Numbered from the stretch's first letter, positions 7,573 through 15,792 are shown. The stretch: 64,000 nucleotides of DNA from Nocardioides aromaticivorans (GCF_013408525.1 NZ_JACBZM010000001.1:2666001-2730000); one strand, 5' to 3'. Translations and numbers: made by a program. The notes: generated from the sequence alone by a model not told the origin.

Positions 7573-8756
7573 TGAACGTCCTCGACTGGCTCCTGGTCCT
7601 CCTGGTCCTCGCCTACGCCCTCTCCGGCTACTGGCAGGGCTTCGTCACCGGCGCCTTCGCGACGATCGGCCTGCTGGCCGGTGGCCTCGCCGGGATCTTC
7701 CTGGCGCCACTGCTGCTGAGCCGGCTCGAGCCGTCGCTGGCGGTCTCGCTGGGCGCGCTCTTCATCGTCATCCTGTGCGCCTCGCTGGGCCAGGCCCTCC
7801 TGCAGTACGCCGGCGCGCGGGTCCGCGAGCGGATCACCTGGCAGCCCGCGCGCGCCCTCGACGCGGTCGGCGGCGCGCTGCTGAGCGCGCTCGCGGTGCT
7901 GCTCGTGGCCTGGGCGCTGGGCGTCGCGATCAGCGGCACCCGGATCGGTTCGGTCACGACGATGGTCCGCAGCTCCGTGGTGCTCGGCAAGGTCAACGAC
8001 GTCCTGCCCAAGTCGGCCCCGAACGCGCTGCAGGCCTTCAACAACGTCGTCGGCACGGGCTTCTTCCCGCGCTACCTCGAGCCCTTCGCGCCCGAGCGGA
8101 TCGTGGAGGTCCAGCCCGGACCGGCCAACCTGCCGAAGTCGGCCGCCGTCCGCGCCGTACGCCCCAGCGTGGTGAAGATCCGCGGGGCCAACAAGTGCGG
8201 ACGCGGCGTCGAGGGCACCGGCTTCGTCTTCGCCCGCAACCGGGTGATGACCAACGCCCACGTCGTCGCCGGCGTCGAGGACCCCACGGTCAGCATCGGC
8301 GACGGGGAGGAGTTGGCCCGGGTGGTGCTCTACGACCGCGAGCTCGACATCGCCGTCCTGGCGCTCGACACGGGCGACGCCCCGGTGCTGGACTTCGACG
8401 ACACCGCCCAGGCCGAGGATCCGGTCGCGATCATCGGCTACCCGCAGGACGGGCCGTTCGACGCGCAGACCGGCCGCATCCGCGCGATGCAGAACCTCCG
8501 CTCGCCCGACATCTACGGCTCCGGCACGGTGGTCCGCGAGGTGTTCTCGCTGCGCGGCCTGGTCCGGCCGGGCAACTCCGGCGGCCCGATCGTGACGCCG
8601 CGGGGCAAGGTCGCGGGCGTGGTGTTCGCCGCGTCCGTCACCGACCCCGAGACCGGCTACGCGCTGACTGCCAAGCAGGTCGAGGACAGCGCCGAGGCCG
8701 GGACGGCGCCCGGGACCGACGATCGCGAGGCGGACACCGGCAACTGCGCCGCGTGA
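7572..8756 (+). CDS. marP: MarP-like membrane-anchored serine protease
   Basis: A 394-residue protein. Residues 1-~130 hold four transmembrane helices of the CvpA/colicin V production type (starting MNVLDWLLVLLVLAYALSGYWQG). Residues ~190-375 are a trypsin-like protease domain with all catalytic regions: His in VMTNAHVVAGV, Asp in RELDIAVLALD and Ser in RPGNSGGPIV. In M. tuberculosis the orthologue (Rv3671c) is a periplasmic protease needed for acid tolerance and cell-wall hydrolase processing. The ATG overlaps the stop of the preceding gene, and it closes the nth operon. A short acidic tail follows the protease domain. Confidence 0.92.
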   Translation: MNVLDWLLVLLVLAYALSGYWQGFVTGAFATIGLLAGGLAGIFLAPLLLSRLEPSLAVSLGALFIVILCASLGQALLQYAGARVRERITWQPARALDAVGGALLSALAVLLVAWALGVAISGTRIGSVTTMVRSSVVLGKVNDVLPKSAPNALQAFNNVVGTGFFPRYLEPFAPERIVEVQPGPANLPKSAAVRAVRPSVVKIRGANKCGRGVEGTGFVFARNRVMTNAHVVAGVEDPTVSIGDGEELARVVLYDRELDIAVLALDTGDAPVLDFDDTAQAEDPVAIIGYPQDGPFDAQTGRIRAMQNLRSPDIYGSGTVVREVFSLRGLVRPGNSGGPIVTPRGKVAGVVFAASVTDPETGYALTAKQVEDSAEAGTAPGTDDREADTGNCAA

Positions 8757-8765
8757 GCCGTGGGC

Positions 8766-8771
8766 CATAGT
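8766..8771 (+). promoter_or_regulatory. Candidate -10 element (CATAGT), leaderless start at 8778
   Basis: CATAGT lies 6 bases before the ATG at 8778. It departs from TANNNT at the first base, so this is weaker than the other leaderless cases. Confidence 0.35.
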
Positions 8772-8777
8772 GGGCCC

Positions 8778-10040
8778 ATGACCGGCACGGCGATGTACCC
8801 CGCGTTCCCGGCGCCCAGCGACCAGGCCCTGCGGGGCTTCGCGGAGATGAAGGCCTTCCTCGCCGAGGACGTGTTCCCCGCCGAGGAGTCCTACGCCCGG
8901 TACCGCGAGGAGAAGGGCCCCGACGACCACACCGTGCCGCCGGTCGTGGAGGAGCTGAAGGTCCGCGCGCGCGAGCGGGGCCTGTGGAACCTCTTCCTGC
9001 CGAGCGAGTCCGGGCTGACCCAGCTCGAGTACGCCACCATCGCCGAGCTCTCCGGCTGGAGCCTGGAGCTCGCGCCCGAGGCCATCAACTGCCAGGCGCC
9101 CGACACGGGCAACATGGAGCTGCTGCACCTCGTCGGCACGCCCGAGCAGCAGGCGCGGTGGCTGCAGCCACTGCTCGACGGCGAGATCCGCTCGGCGTTC
9201 GCGATGACCGAGCCGGCCGTCGCGTCGTCCGACGCCACCAACATCGAGACGTCGATCGTGCGTGACGGCGACGAGTACGTCATCACCGGCCGCAAGTGGT
9301 GGATCACCGGCGCCGCCGACCCGCGCTGCAAGGTCCTCATCGTCATGGGCAAGACGGACCCGACGGCGCCCACGCACCGCCAGCAGTCGATGGTGATCGT
9401 CCCGGTCGACACCCCCGGCGTGGAGATCAAGCGCTCCTACCCGGTCTTCGGCCACCAGGACCAGCACGGCCACTGCGTCATCGAGTTCGCCGAGGCCCGC
9501 GTCCCGGTGGGCAACCTGCTCGGCGAGGAGGGCGGGGGCTTCGCCGCCGCCCAGATGCGGCTCGGCCCGGGCCGGATCCACCACGTGATGCGCGCGCTCG
9601 GCGCCGGCGAGCGGGCGCTGGCCATGATGGTGGCGCGCTCGAAGTCGCGTACGGCGTTCGGTGGCCTGCTGGCCGAGCAGTCGGCCGTCCGCGAGAAGAT
9701 CGCGGAGTCCCGCATCGAGCTCGACCAGGCGCGGGCGCTGTGCCACCTGGCGGCGTACACGGTCGACGCGGAGGGCAACAAGGCCGCGCGCCACCTGATC
9801 GCCGCCGCCAAGGTCGCCGTGCCGCGTGCGGTGCTCTCCGTCATCGACCGCGCGATCCAGCTGCACGGTGCGGCCGGCATCAGCGACGCGACGCCCCTGG
9901 CCGCCCTGTGGGGCTGGCACCGCGCGATGCGGATCTTCGACGGCCCCGACGAGGCCCACCTGACCACGCTCGGCCGCGCCGAGCTGATGCGGGACCCGCT
10001 CTTCGAGCTCCCCGCCGCCCTGCACGACCAGTTCCGCTGA
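8778..10040 (+). CDS. Acyl-CoA dehydrogenase family protein
   Basis: A 420-residue flavoprotein of the acyl-CoA dehydrogenase superfamily, close to the ACAD10/ACAD11-like branch. It has the FAD/substrate signature AFAMTEPAVASSDATNIET (residues ~138-156), the middle beta-domain with GRKWWITGA, and the C-terminal helical domain with RIHHVMRALG and the loop IQLHGAAGISDATPLAALW. FAD-dependent alpha-beta dehydrogenation of an acyl-CoA is expected; chain type is not inferable. The ATG at 8778 is chosen; a GTG at 8760 would add six residues. A crotonase gene follows after 24 bp, so the two probably act in one beta-oxidation pathway. Confidence 0.88.
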   Translation: MTGTAMYPAFPAPSDQALRGFAEMKAFLAEDVFPAEESYARYREEKGPDDHTVPPVVEELKVRARERGLWNLFLPSESGLTQLEYATIAELSGWSLELAPEAINCQAPDTGNMELLHLVGTPEQQARWLQPLLDGEIRSAFAMTEPAVASSDATNIETSIVRDGDEYVITGRKWWITGAADPRCKVLIVMGKTDPTAPTHRQQSMVIVPVDTPGVEIKRSYPVFGHQDQHGHCVIEFAEARVPVGNLLGEEGGGFAAAQMRLGPGRIHHVMRALGAGERALAMMVARSKSRTAFGGLLAEQSAVREKIAESRIELDQARALCHLAAYTVDAEGNKAARHLIAAAKVAVPRAVLSVIDRAIQLHGAAGISDATPLAALWGWHRAMRIFDGPDEAHLTTLGRAELMRDPLFELPAALHDQFR

Positions 10041-10064
10041 ACCGATCGACCGAAGGACCCACTC

Positions 10065-10835
10065 ATGACTTTCGTCCGCTACGAGCACGCCGACGGCGTC
10101 GCCCGGATCACCCTCGCCGACGGCGGCAACGGCAACCCCGTCCACCTCGACTCCGTCGCCGAGCTCCACGCCGCCGTGCGCAGCGCGCAGCGTGACGGCG
10201 CCCGGGTGGTCGTGCTGGCCGCCGAGGGCCGCTTCTTCTCGGTCGGCGGCGACCTCGGGGCCTTCGCCGGGGCCGACGACGTCCAGGCCTTCATCGACGA
10301 CCTCGCCGAGGCGCTGCACCGCGTGGTCAGCGAGCTGGTCCGCTCCGAGGCCATCGTCGTGACCGTCGTGCAGGGCACCGCCGCCGGCGCCGGCTTCCCG
10401 CTCGCCGCCGTCGGCGACATCGTGCTCGCCGCGGACTCCGCGAAGTTCAGCCTCGCCTACACCAAGGTCGGCCTCTCGCCCGACGGTGGCAGCTCGCTGC
10501 TCGTGCACAGCCTCGGCCTCCACCGCACCCTGCGCCTGGCGATCCTGGGCGACCTGCTCACCGCGCAGGAGGCGTACGACGCCGGCCTGGTCGCCCGCGT
10601 CGTCCCCGCCGACGAGCTGGCGGCCACCGCCGAGCAGGTCGTCTCGACCCTCGCCGCCGGCTCCGCCTCCGCCAACGCCGCCGCCAAGCGGTTGCTGCGC
10701 GAGGTCGTCGCGCCCGCCCCGGAGACCGCGCTGCGCAAGGAGTCCCTCTCGATCCGCGCCCTGGCCGGGTCGCCCGACGGGCGCGAGGGCGTGGCCGCGT
10801 TCGTGGAGAAGCGGGCGCCGAAGTTCGGCGGCTGA
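10065..10835 (+). CDS. Enoyl-CoA hydratase/isomerase (crotonase) family protein
   Basis: A 256-residue crotonase-fold protein. Both oxyanion-hole regions are visible: GRFFSVGGDLGAF and QGTAAGAGFPLAAVGDIVLA, followed by the YTKVGLSPDGGSS helix region. The usual second catalytic Glu of hydratases is replaced in this region by Asp/Gly (SPDGGSS), a pattern frequent in isomerase-type members. The ribosome-binding site GAAGGA precedes the ATG. It lies 24 bp behind the acyl-CoA dehydrogenase gene and probably handles the enoyl-CoA that enzyme produces. Confidence 0.87.
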   Translation: MTFVRYEHADGVARITLADGGNGNPVHLDSVAELHAAVRSAQRDGARVVVLAAEGRFFSVGGDLGAFAGADDVQAFIDDLAEALHRVVSELVRSEAIVVTVVQGTAAGAGFPLAAVGDIVLAADSAKFSLAYTKVGLSPDGGSSLLVHSLGLHRTLRLAILGDLLTAQEAYDAGLVARVVPADELAATAEQVVSTLAAGSASANAAAKRLLREVVAPAPETALRKESLSIRALAGSPDGREGVAAFVEKRAPKFGG

Positions 10836-10955
10836 TCCCGGGCCGAGTCGCGGGAGCGTCGTCAGATGCGGTCATCCGGGAGGGGTGGCCGCCGGCGTGC
10901 GTGGGATGATCCCGCGGTCGCCGACGCTCGGGTCGGCCCGTCTCGGGGGTAGTGC

Positions 10956-11528
10956 ATGTCATCGCAGAGCAACGAGCCCAAGGCCGCTACCGTCGCCCGC
11001 CAGGTCCTCGCCCTGGTCTTCCTCGTCGCCATGATCGGGGCGCCGGTGGTCTGGCTCGTCGGGTTGGACCAGGAGCGCACGGACCTGCGGGACCTGCCGG
11101 CCTGCGGGGCCACGGTGAGCAGCGACTGCCTCGAGCTGCGTCCGGGCACCGTGGAGTTCAAGTCCACGAGGAGCCGGAAGGAGCGGAAGAAGGGCAAGGC
11201 CACCTTCGAGGCCGCGGACGGCGAGCGCGACGGGCTGCGGCTGGAGTGGGGCCCGAGCGTGGACGGCGACGTGCACGGGATCTACCACGACGACCACATC
11301 ATCGGCGTCCAAGGAGAGGACGGCCGCCGCTGGGCCAAGGCCGGGCTGGGGGGCGTGTTCGGCCTGCCCCCGCTCGGCCACGTGGGCATCTCGGTGCTGC
11401 TCGTCCTGATCACGGTCGGGTCCGGGTTCGCGATCCACGTGCTGAACCGCCGGGACCCGGGCGGTCAGGCCGCCCGTGAGGCCAAGGCGGCCGCGGCGCG
11501 GGAGAAGCTCAACCGCCGCTTCGGCTGA
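10956..11528 (+). CDS. Membrane protein of unknown function (190 aa)
   Basis: The protein has two predicted transmembrane helices (residues ~15-36 and ~143-163) flanking an extracytoplasmic-sized domain of about 105 residues that contains two cysteines (ACGATVSSDCLELRPG) and the acidic/His loop GIYHDDHIIG. The C-terminal tail is Ala/Arg-rich and helical (AAREAKAAAAREKLNRR). I do not recognise the family. The upstream 120-bp gap contains no clear promoter. Its 3' end overlaps the convergent DUF2236 gene by 20 bp. Confidence 0.7.
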   Translation: MSSQSNEPKAATVARQVLALVFLVAMIGAPVVWLVGLDQERTDLRDLPACGATVSSDCLELRPGTVEFKSTRSRKERKKGKATFEAADGERDGLRLEWGPSVDGDVHGIYHDDHIIGVQGEDGRRWAKAGLGGVFGLPPLGHVGISVLLVLITVGSGFAIHVLNRRDPGGQAAREAKAAAAREKLNRRFG

Positions 11529-12432
11529 CGGTCGGGTCCGCCGGGGTCGTGGCCTCCGCGTGCCGCACCGGGCAGCCCGCGACGCCGGGCACCGGGAAGG
11601 TCCCGAGCTCGCCGAGGGCGTAGCCGCCCGGATAGCTCTTGATCCGCGGCAGGTCCGCGGTGAAGGTCGGGACGCGGTTGGACGGGGTGAGCCGCAGCAG
11701 CCTCGCACGGGCCCTCATCGCGGCGCGGCTGAGCCGACGGGCGAGCGGGCCCGGGTCGACGTACGCGAAGGCGTCGAGCAGCGGCTCGTCCATGAGGGCG
11801 CGGCTGAAGACCTCGACCGGCCTGCGCACGGGGCGCGGGTAGAAGGTCGTCATCAGGCGCAGGGTCGCGTCGGCGACGCGGCGCCCACCCGCGTCGAAGT
11901 CGAAGTGGGCGCGCTCGTAGTCGTCCATCAGGTGCATGAAGCCGTCGTAGGTCTCCGGGACGTCCTTGATGCCCATGTGGCGGCCGAGCGCGCGGTAGTA
12001 GTTGACGCTGGCGCGCAGCTCGGTGTCGGTGAGCGGGCGCCAGCCGTAGTCGTCGAGCCAGCGCTTCGGTACGACGACGAAGGTCGACAGTACGTAGCGC
12101 ATGTCGTCGTTGGAGATGTCGTAGGCCTTGTGCATCTGGTTGATCCGGCGCAGCGCGGTCTTGCCCGCCGCGCTGTCGAAGCCGTGCACGAAGGGCGCCT
12201 CGAGCAGGAGCGCGGTGTCGTCGTACCGCTTCTGGACCTGGCCGGTGAAGGCACCGGTCTGGTCGAGCAGCCGGCCGATGCTGGGCACCGCGTAGGTGCG
12301 GAACAGGGCGAAGCTGAGCGACTGGGTGAGGTCCCAGGTGAACTCGTAGAGCGCGAGGTTCTGGTAGATCTCGACGTAGTCGGTCTCCGGGTCGAGCGCG
12401 TCGTTCCGGTCCCGCCACAGCGACTTGGCCAT
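11509..12432 (-). CDS. Oxygenase MpaB family protein (DUF2236)
   Basis: A 307-residue protein of the DUF2236/MpaB family, related to heme-b oxygenases such as latex-clearing protein and fungal MpaB. Family features seen are an N-terminal LYEFTWDLTQSLSFALFRTYAVPSI, a conserved PFVHGFDSAAGKTALRRINQMH segment, DDMRYVLSTFVVVP and YYRALGRHMG. The substrate is unknown. It is divergently transcribed from the flavin oxidoreductase gene across a 60-bp gap that holds a KstR-type dyad, and its own -10 (TATCGT) lies 6 bases before the ATG. Its 3' end overlaps the convergent gene by 20 bp. Confidence 0.82.
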   Translation of the reverse strand: MAKSLWRDRNDALDPETDYVEIYQNLALYEFTWDLTQSLSFALFRTYAVPSIGRLLDQTGAFTGQVQKRYDDTALLLEAPFVHGFDSAAGKTALRRINQMHKAYDISNDDMRYVLSTFVVVPKRWLDDYGWRPLTDTELRASVNYYRALGRHMGIKDVPETYDGFMHLMDDYERAHFDFDAGGRRVADATLRLMTTFYPRPVRRPVEVFSRALMDEPLLDAFAYVDPGPLARRLSRAAMRARARLLRLTPSNRVPTFTADLPRIKSYPGGYALGELGTFPVPGVAGCPVRHAEATTPADPTVSRSGG

Positions 12433-12438
12433 GGTCGA

Positions 12439-12444
12439 ACGATA
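12439..12444 (-). promoter_or_regulatory. Candidate -10 element (TATCGT on minus strand), leaderless DUF2236 gene
   Basis: On the minus strand TATCGT is followed by 6 bases and the ATG at 12432. No Shine-Dalgarno sequence is present. Confidence 0.5.
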
Positions 12445-12454
12445 CGACCCGGTG

Positions 12455-12472
12455 ACTAGAACGCGTTTCAGT
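12455..12472. promoter_or_regulatory. KstR-type operator candidate in a divergent promoter
   Basis: ACTAGAACGCGTTTCAGT fits the TnnAACnnGTTnnA pattern known for KstR-family (TetR) repressors (12457-12470). It lies between the -10 elements of the divergent DUF2236 and flavin-oxidoreductase genes, so one bound dimer could control both. The arms match at 6 of 8 positions. Confidence 0.55.
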
Positions 12473-12479
12473 TTGGCCC

Positions 12480-12485
12480 TACAGT
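12480..12485 (+). promoter_or_regulatory. Candidate -10 element (TACAGT), leaderless start at 12493
   Basis: TACAGT, 7 bases, GTG at 12493. This decides the start over the in-frame GTG at 12484, which would overlap the hexamer. Confidence 0.5.
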
Positions 12486-12492
12486 GCGATGC

Positions 12493-13698
12493 GTGAGCGC
12501 ACCTGACGTCTTCGCCCCCGTCGACCTCGGCCCGGTGCGGCTGCGCAACCGGACGGTGAAGGCCGCGACCTTCGAAGGACGCACCCCGCACGGCGAGGTG
12601 ACCGACGAGCTGATCGCCTACCACCGGGCGCCCGCCGAGGGCGGGGTCGGCCTGACGACCGTCGCCTACCTCGCGGTCGCGCCCGACGGGCGCACGCACG
12701 CGGAGCAGATCGTGGTCTCCGAGCGCACCCTGCCCGGACTGGCCCGGCTCGCCGACGAGATCCACGCGACCGGCGCCGCGATCGCCGGCCAGGTCGGCCA
12801 CGCCGGCCCGGTCGCCAACGGCCGCTCCAACGGCGTCCCCGCGATCGCGGCGAGCCGGATGCCCAGCCCGCTCTCGATGCAGATGATCCGCTCGGCGTCG
12901 GAGCGGGACCTGACCCGGGTGACGAAGGCGTACGTCGACACGGCCCGCCTCCTGGTGCGCGCCGGCTTCGACGTGCTCGAGCTGCACATGGCGCACTCGT
13001 ACCTGATCTCGTCCTTCCTCGCGCCCGCGCTCAACCGCCGCCGCGACCGCTGGGGTGGCCCCCTCGAGCGGCGCGCCCGGCTCGCGCGGCAGGTGGCGCG
13101 CGTCGTACGGGAGGAGGTCGGGGACGCCGTCGCGGTGACCGCGAAGATCTCGGTGTCCGACGGCTTCGCCGGCGGGGTCACGACCGAGATCGGCCTCGAC
13201 CTGGCCCGGCTGCTGCAGGGCGACGGCCACCTCGACGCGCTCCAGCTCTCGGGTGGCTCGTCGCTGATGAACCCGATGTACCTCTTCCGCGGTGCCGCGC
13301 CGGTGTCGGAGTTCGCCGACACCATGCCGCCGCTGGTGCGCTGGGGGATGAGGACGCCGGTGGGGCGGAGCTTCCTGAAGGAGTACCCGTTCGAGGAGGC
13401 GTACTTCCGCGAGAAGGCGATGGAGTTCCGCCGCGAGCTCGCGATGCCGCTCATGCTGCTCGGCGGGATCAACCGGCTCGACACCATGCAGCAGGCGATG
13501 GCGGACGGCTTCGACTTCGTGGTGATGGGGCGGGCGCTGCTGCGGGAGCCGGACCTGGTCAACCGGCTGCAGGCGGGGGTCGCCCGGAAGGGGATCTGCA
13601 TCCACTGCAACCGGTGCATGCCGACGATCTACTCGGGGACGCGGTGTCCGGAGTGGGCGGCGGGGGAGATCATCCCGGTGGTGCGGCGGGGGGAGTGA
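12493..13698 (+). CDS. NADH:flavin oxidoreductase (Old Yellow Enzyme family)
   Basis: A 401-residue FMN TIM-barrel protein of the OYE family. It opens with DVFAPVDLGPVRLRNRTVKA, has the active-site region LELHMAHSYLISSFLAPALNRRRDRWGG (a variant of the HxAHGYLxxxFLSPxxNxRxDxYGG family pattern), and the FMN-phosphate region FDFVVMGRALLREPDLV. A C-terminal Cys-rich motif CIHCNRCMPTIYSGTRC resembles the iron-sulfur region of 2,4-dienoyl-CoA-reductase-type members, but the protein stops there and lacks the later FAD/NAD domains. It probably reduces an activated C=C bond of an unknown substrate. The GTG start and the operator in front suggest repressor control with the catabolic genes that follow. 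Confidence 0.86.
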   Translation: MSAPDVFAPVDLGPVRLRNRTVKAATFEGRTPHGEVTDELIAYHRAPAEGGVGLTTVAYLAVAPDGRTHAEQIVVSERTLPGLARLADEIHATGAAIAGQVGHAGPVANGRSNGVPAIAASRMPSPLSMQMIRSASERDLTRVTKAYVDTARLLVRAGFDVLELHMAHSYLISSFLAPALNRRRDRWGGPLERRARLARQVARVVREEVGDAVAVTAKISVSDGFAGGVTTEIGLDLARLLQGDGHLDALQLSGGSSLMNPMYLFRGAAPVSEFADTMPPLVRWGMRTPVGRSFLKEYPFEEAYFREKAMEFRRELAMPLMLLGGINRLDTMQQAMADGFDFVVMGRALLREPDLVNRLQAGVARKGICIHCNRCMPTIYSGTRCPEWAAGEIIPVVRRGE

Positions 13699-13808
13699 GT
13701 TTCACCGGCCGGCCGGTGAAACTCTCGCGCTTGGACGACGAAACTCACGCCTGGACGACGAAACTTCGTCGTCCAACCATGAGTTTCACCGGCCGGCCGG
13801 TGAATCTC
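13697..13808. repeat. Modular palindromic intergenic element, copy A
   Basis: Two copies of a long palindrome P (arms GAGTTTCACCGGCC and its complement) at 13697-13724 (perfect, 28 bp) and 13781-13808 (one mismatch) lie exactly 84 bp apart. The 56-bp spacer contains two direct copies and one inverted copy of a module D (TGGACGACGAAACT), and the last pair forms a further hairpin. The first palindrome overlaps the stop codon of the oxidoreductase gene. A second copy with the same P-to-P spacing is at 21659-21773. See findings. Confidence 0.85.
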
Positions 13809-13832
13809 CCGCGCCCGCAACCCTTCCCCAAA

Positions 13833-13850
13833 ACTAGAACTCGTTCTAGT
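13833..13850. promoter_or_regulatory. Perfect KstR-type operator overlapping the -10 of the DapB-like gene
   Basis: ACTAGAACTCGTTCTAGT is a perfect palindrome with 8-bp arms and a 2-bp centre. It fits TnnAACnnGTTnnA (13835-13848). Its right arm overlaps the -10 hexamer TAGTCT (13847-13852), the classic position for repression by a TetR-family protein. Confidence 0.65.
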
Positions 13851-13852
13851 CT
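13847..13852 (+). promoter_or_regulatory. Candidate -10 element (TAGTCT), leaderless start at 13859
   Basis: TAGTCT, 6 bases (CCTCCC), ATG at 13859. It overlaps the operator at 13833-13850. Confidence 0.55.
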
Positions 13853-13858
13853 CCTCCC

Positions 13859-14971
13859 ATGTCACAGGTCATCCCCGAGAAGCCGCTGCGTGTCGTCGTC
13901 TGGTCGACCGGGACCATCGGCCGGCACGCCATCGTCGGCGTCGACGCCCATCCCAACCTCGAGCTCGTCGGCGTGTGGACCTCCACCCCGGACAAGCACG
14001 GCAAGGACGCCGGCGAGCTGGCGGGGCTCGGCCGCGAGCTCGGCGTCAGGGCGACCACGGACCGCGACGAGCTGATCGCGCTCCGGCCCGACTGCATCGT
14101 GCACGGGGCGATGACCGACGACCGGGTCTTCGAGTCGATCGAGGACCTGACCGGGTTCATCCGCGACGGCGTCAACGTGGTGTCGTCGGGACCGGTGATC
14201 CTGCTGCACCGCGACGGGACGCTGCCGCCCGAGATGATCGAGGCGATCGACGAGGCGGGCCGGCAGGGCGGCGCCAGCCTGCACGTCAACGGCATCGACC
14301 CGGGCTTCGCCAACGACGTCCTGCCGCTCGTGATGACCTCGCTGTCCCAGCGGATCGACCACGTGAAGGTCAGCGAGATCGCGGACTACTCGACCTACTA
14401 CCAGCCTGTCGTGATGCGCGACCTGTTCGGCTTCGGCCAGCCGCTCGACGCGAAGCCGCTGCTGTGGGAGCCCGGCATCCTGACCACCGCCTGGGGCCCG
14501 GTCGTGCGGATCATCGCCGACGGCCTCGGCGTGACGCTCGACGAGCCGCTCGTCGAGGAGGTCGACCGCCGCCCCGCCCCGCGCAGCGTCAGCACGGTCT
14601 CCGTCGACGTCGAGGAGGGGACGATGGGCTCGGTGATGTTCCGGGTCGTCGGCACCGTCGACGGCGTCCCGCGGGTCACCCTCGAGCACGTCACCCGCAC
14701 CGACGCGACCGCCGAGCCGGACTGGCCGACGCCCAACGAGGGCGACGGCTGCTACCGGATCGAGATCACCGGCGAGCCGTGCATGAAGGTGGAGTTCACC
14801 CACCACGGCGAGAACGGCGACCACAACGTCTCCGGGATGATCGTCACCGCGCAGCGGCTCATCAACGCTGTCCCCGCGGTGGTCGCGGCCCAGCCCGGTC
14901 TGCGCTCCGCGCTCGACCTCGGACTGGTCACCGGTCGCGGCCTCGTGACCGGCACGAAGGCGGAGCGATGA
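13859..14971 (+). CDS. DapB-like NAD(P)H-dependent dehydrogenase family protein
   Basis: A 370-residue protein with an N-terminal Rossmann domain ([19 protein letters not shown]) and the overall layout of the dihydrodipicolinate-reductase-like / 2,4-diaminopentanoate-dehydrogenase-like family. It is longer than true DapB (~250 residues), and the context has no lysine genes. A central segment ([15 protein letters not shown]) and a C-terminal [21 protein letters not shown] are family features. The substrate is unknown; proteins of this type occur in actinobacterial catabolic clusters. It begins a run of three genes (dehydrogenase, SDR, MBL hydrolase), overlaps the SDR start by 4 bp, and sits directly behind a perfect KstR-type operator. 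Confidence 0.8.
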   Translation: MSQVIPEKPLRVVVWSTGTIGRHAIVGVDAHPNLELVGVWTSTPDKHGKDAGELAGLGRELGVRATTDRDELIALRPDCIVHGAMTDDRVFESIEDLTGFIRDGVNVVSSGPVILLHRDGTLPPEMIEAIDEAGRQGGASLHVNGIDPGFANDVLPLVMTSLSQRIDHVKVSEIADYSTYYQPVVMRDLFGFGQPLDAKPLLWEPGILTTAWGPVVRIIADGLGVTLDEPLVEEVDRRPAPRSVSTVSVDVEEGTMGSVMFRVVGTVDGVPRVTLEHVTRTDATAEPDWPTPNEGDGCYRIEITGEPCMKVEFTHHGENGDHNVSGMIVTAQRLINAVPAVVAAQPGLRSALDLGLVTGRGLVTGTKAER

Positions 14972-15792
14972 GCATCCTCGACCGCTTCACCCTCACCGAC
15001 CACGTCGCCGTCGTCACCGGCGCGGGTCGCGGCATCGGCGCCGCGACCGCCGTCGCGCTGGCCGAGGCTGGCGCCGACGTGCTGATCTCCTCGCGCACCG
15101 AGGCCCAGCTGCTGGAGGTCAAGGAGCGGGTCGAGGCGACCGGCAGGCGAGCGGTCGTCGTACCGGCGAACCTCGCGCACACCGACGAGGTCGCCGCGCT
15201 GGCGCAGGCGGCGTACGACGCCTTCGGCCGCCTCGACGTCGTCGTCAACAACGTCGGCGGCACCATCCCGAACGCCTTCCTCGACACCGACGTGGCCTAT
15301 CTCGAGGAGTCCTTCCACTTCAACGTCGCGACCGCGCACGCGCTGAGCCGCGCGGCCGTCCCGCTGATGCTCGCGTCGGCGGGCGAGGGCCGGCAGAAGT
15401 CGATCACCTCCATCAGCTCGATGATGGGTCGGACCGCTGCCCGCGGCTACCTCGCGTACGGCGTCGCCAAGGCCGCCCTCGCCCACTGGACGCGGCTCGC
15501 GGCGACCGACCTGGCCCCGTCCGTCCGCGTCAACGGCGTGTACGTCGGATCGGTGATGACCAGCGCGCTGGAGTTCGTCGCCGGCGTACCCGCCATGAAG
15601 CAGCAGATGGAGGAGGCGACACCCCTCGGCCGGATCGGCGAGGCGGAGGACATCGCCGCCGCGGTGGTCTACCTGTCCTCGCGCGCGGGCCAGTTCGTGA
15701 CGGGCAAGCTGCTCGAGGTCGACGGCGGGATCCAGCAGCCCAACCTCGACCTCGGCCTCCCCGACCTCCAACCCGAGACGGCCCCTCTCTAA
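14968..15792 (+). CDS. Short-chain dehydrogenase/reductase (SDR)
   Basis: A 274-residue classical SDR. It has the cofactor motif TGAGRGIG (TGxxxGxG) at residues ~17-24, NNVGG (NNAG variant), the catalytic Ser region [15 protein letters not shown] (YxxxK) and the C-terminal [11 protein letters not shown]. It oxidises or reduces a hydroxyl/keto group with NAD(P)(H); the substrate is not inferable. Its ATG overlaps the stop of the DapB-like gene (ATGA), so translation is coupled. Membership in the operator-controlled cluster suggests a catabolic role. Confidence 0.88.
   Translation: MSILDRFTLTDHVAVVTGAGRGIGAATAVALAEAGADVLISSRTEAQLLEVKERVEATGRRAVVVPANLAHTDEVAALAQAAYDAFGRLDVVVNNVGGTIPNAFLDTDVAYLEESFHFNVATAHALSRAAVPLMLASAGEGRQKSITSISSMMGRTAARGYLAYGVAKAALAHWTRLAATDLAPSVRVNGVYVGSVMTSALEFVAGVPAMKQQMEEATPLGRIGEAEDIAAAVVYLSSRAGQFVTGKLLEVDGGIQQPNLDLGLPDLQPETAPL

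Noticed and set aside
7485..10523. Very long open frame (about 1012 codons) on the minus strand
   Set aside because: It is antisense to marP, the acyl-CoA dehydrogenase and the crotonase genes, whose domains are clear. Long shadow frames are expected at this G+C content, and the translation is low-complexity His/Arg/Asp-rich.
13701..13722. Short peptide-coding potential of the palindrome (FHRPAGET in several frames)
   Set aside because: The peptide appears in unrelated frames only because the DNA repeat is the same; there is no start signal.
13697..13808. CRISPR-like reading of the repeated module
   Set aside because: Repeats are palindromic, few, not regularly spaced with unique spacers, and no cas genes are present.
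14968..15792. Assigning the SDR cluster to lysine biosynthesis because of the DapB-like neighbour
   Set aside because: The neighbour is 370 residues, longer than DapB, and no other lysine gene is nearby; the operator suggests catabolism.
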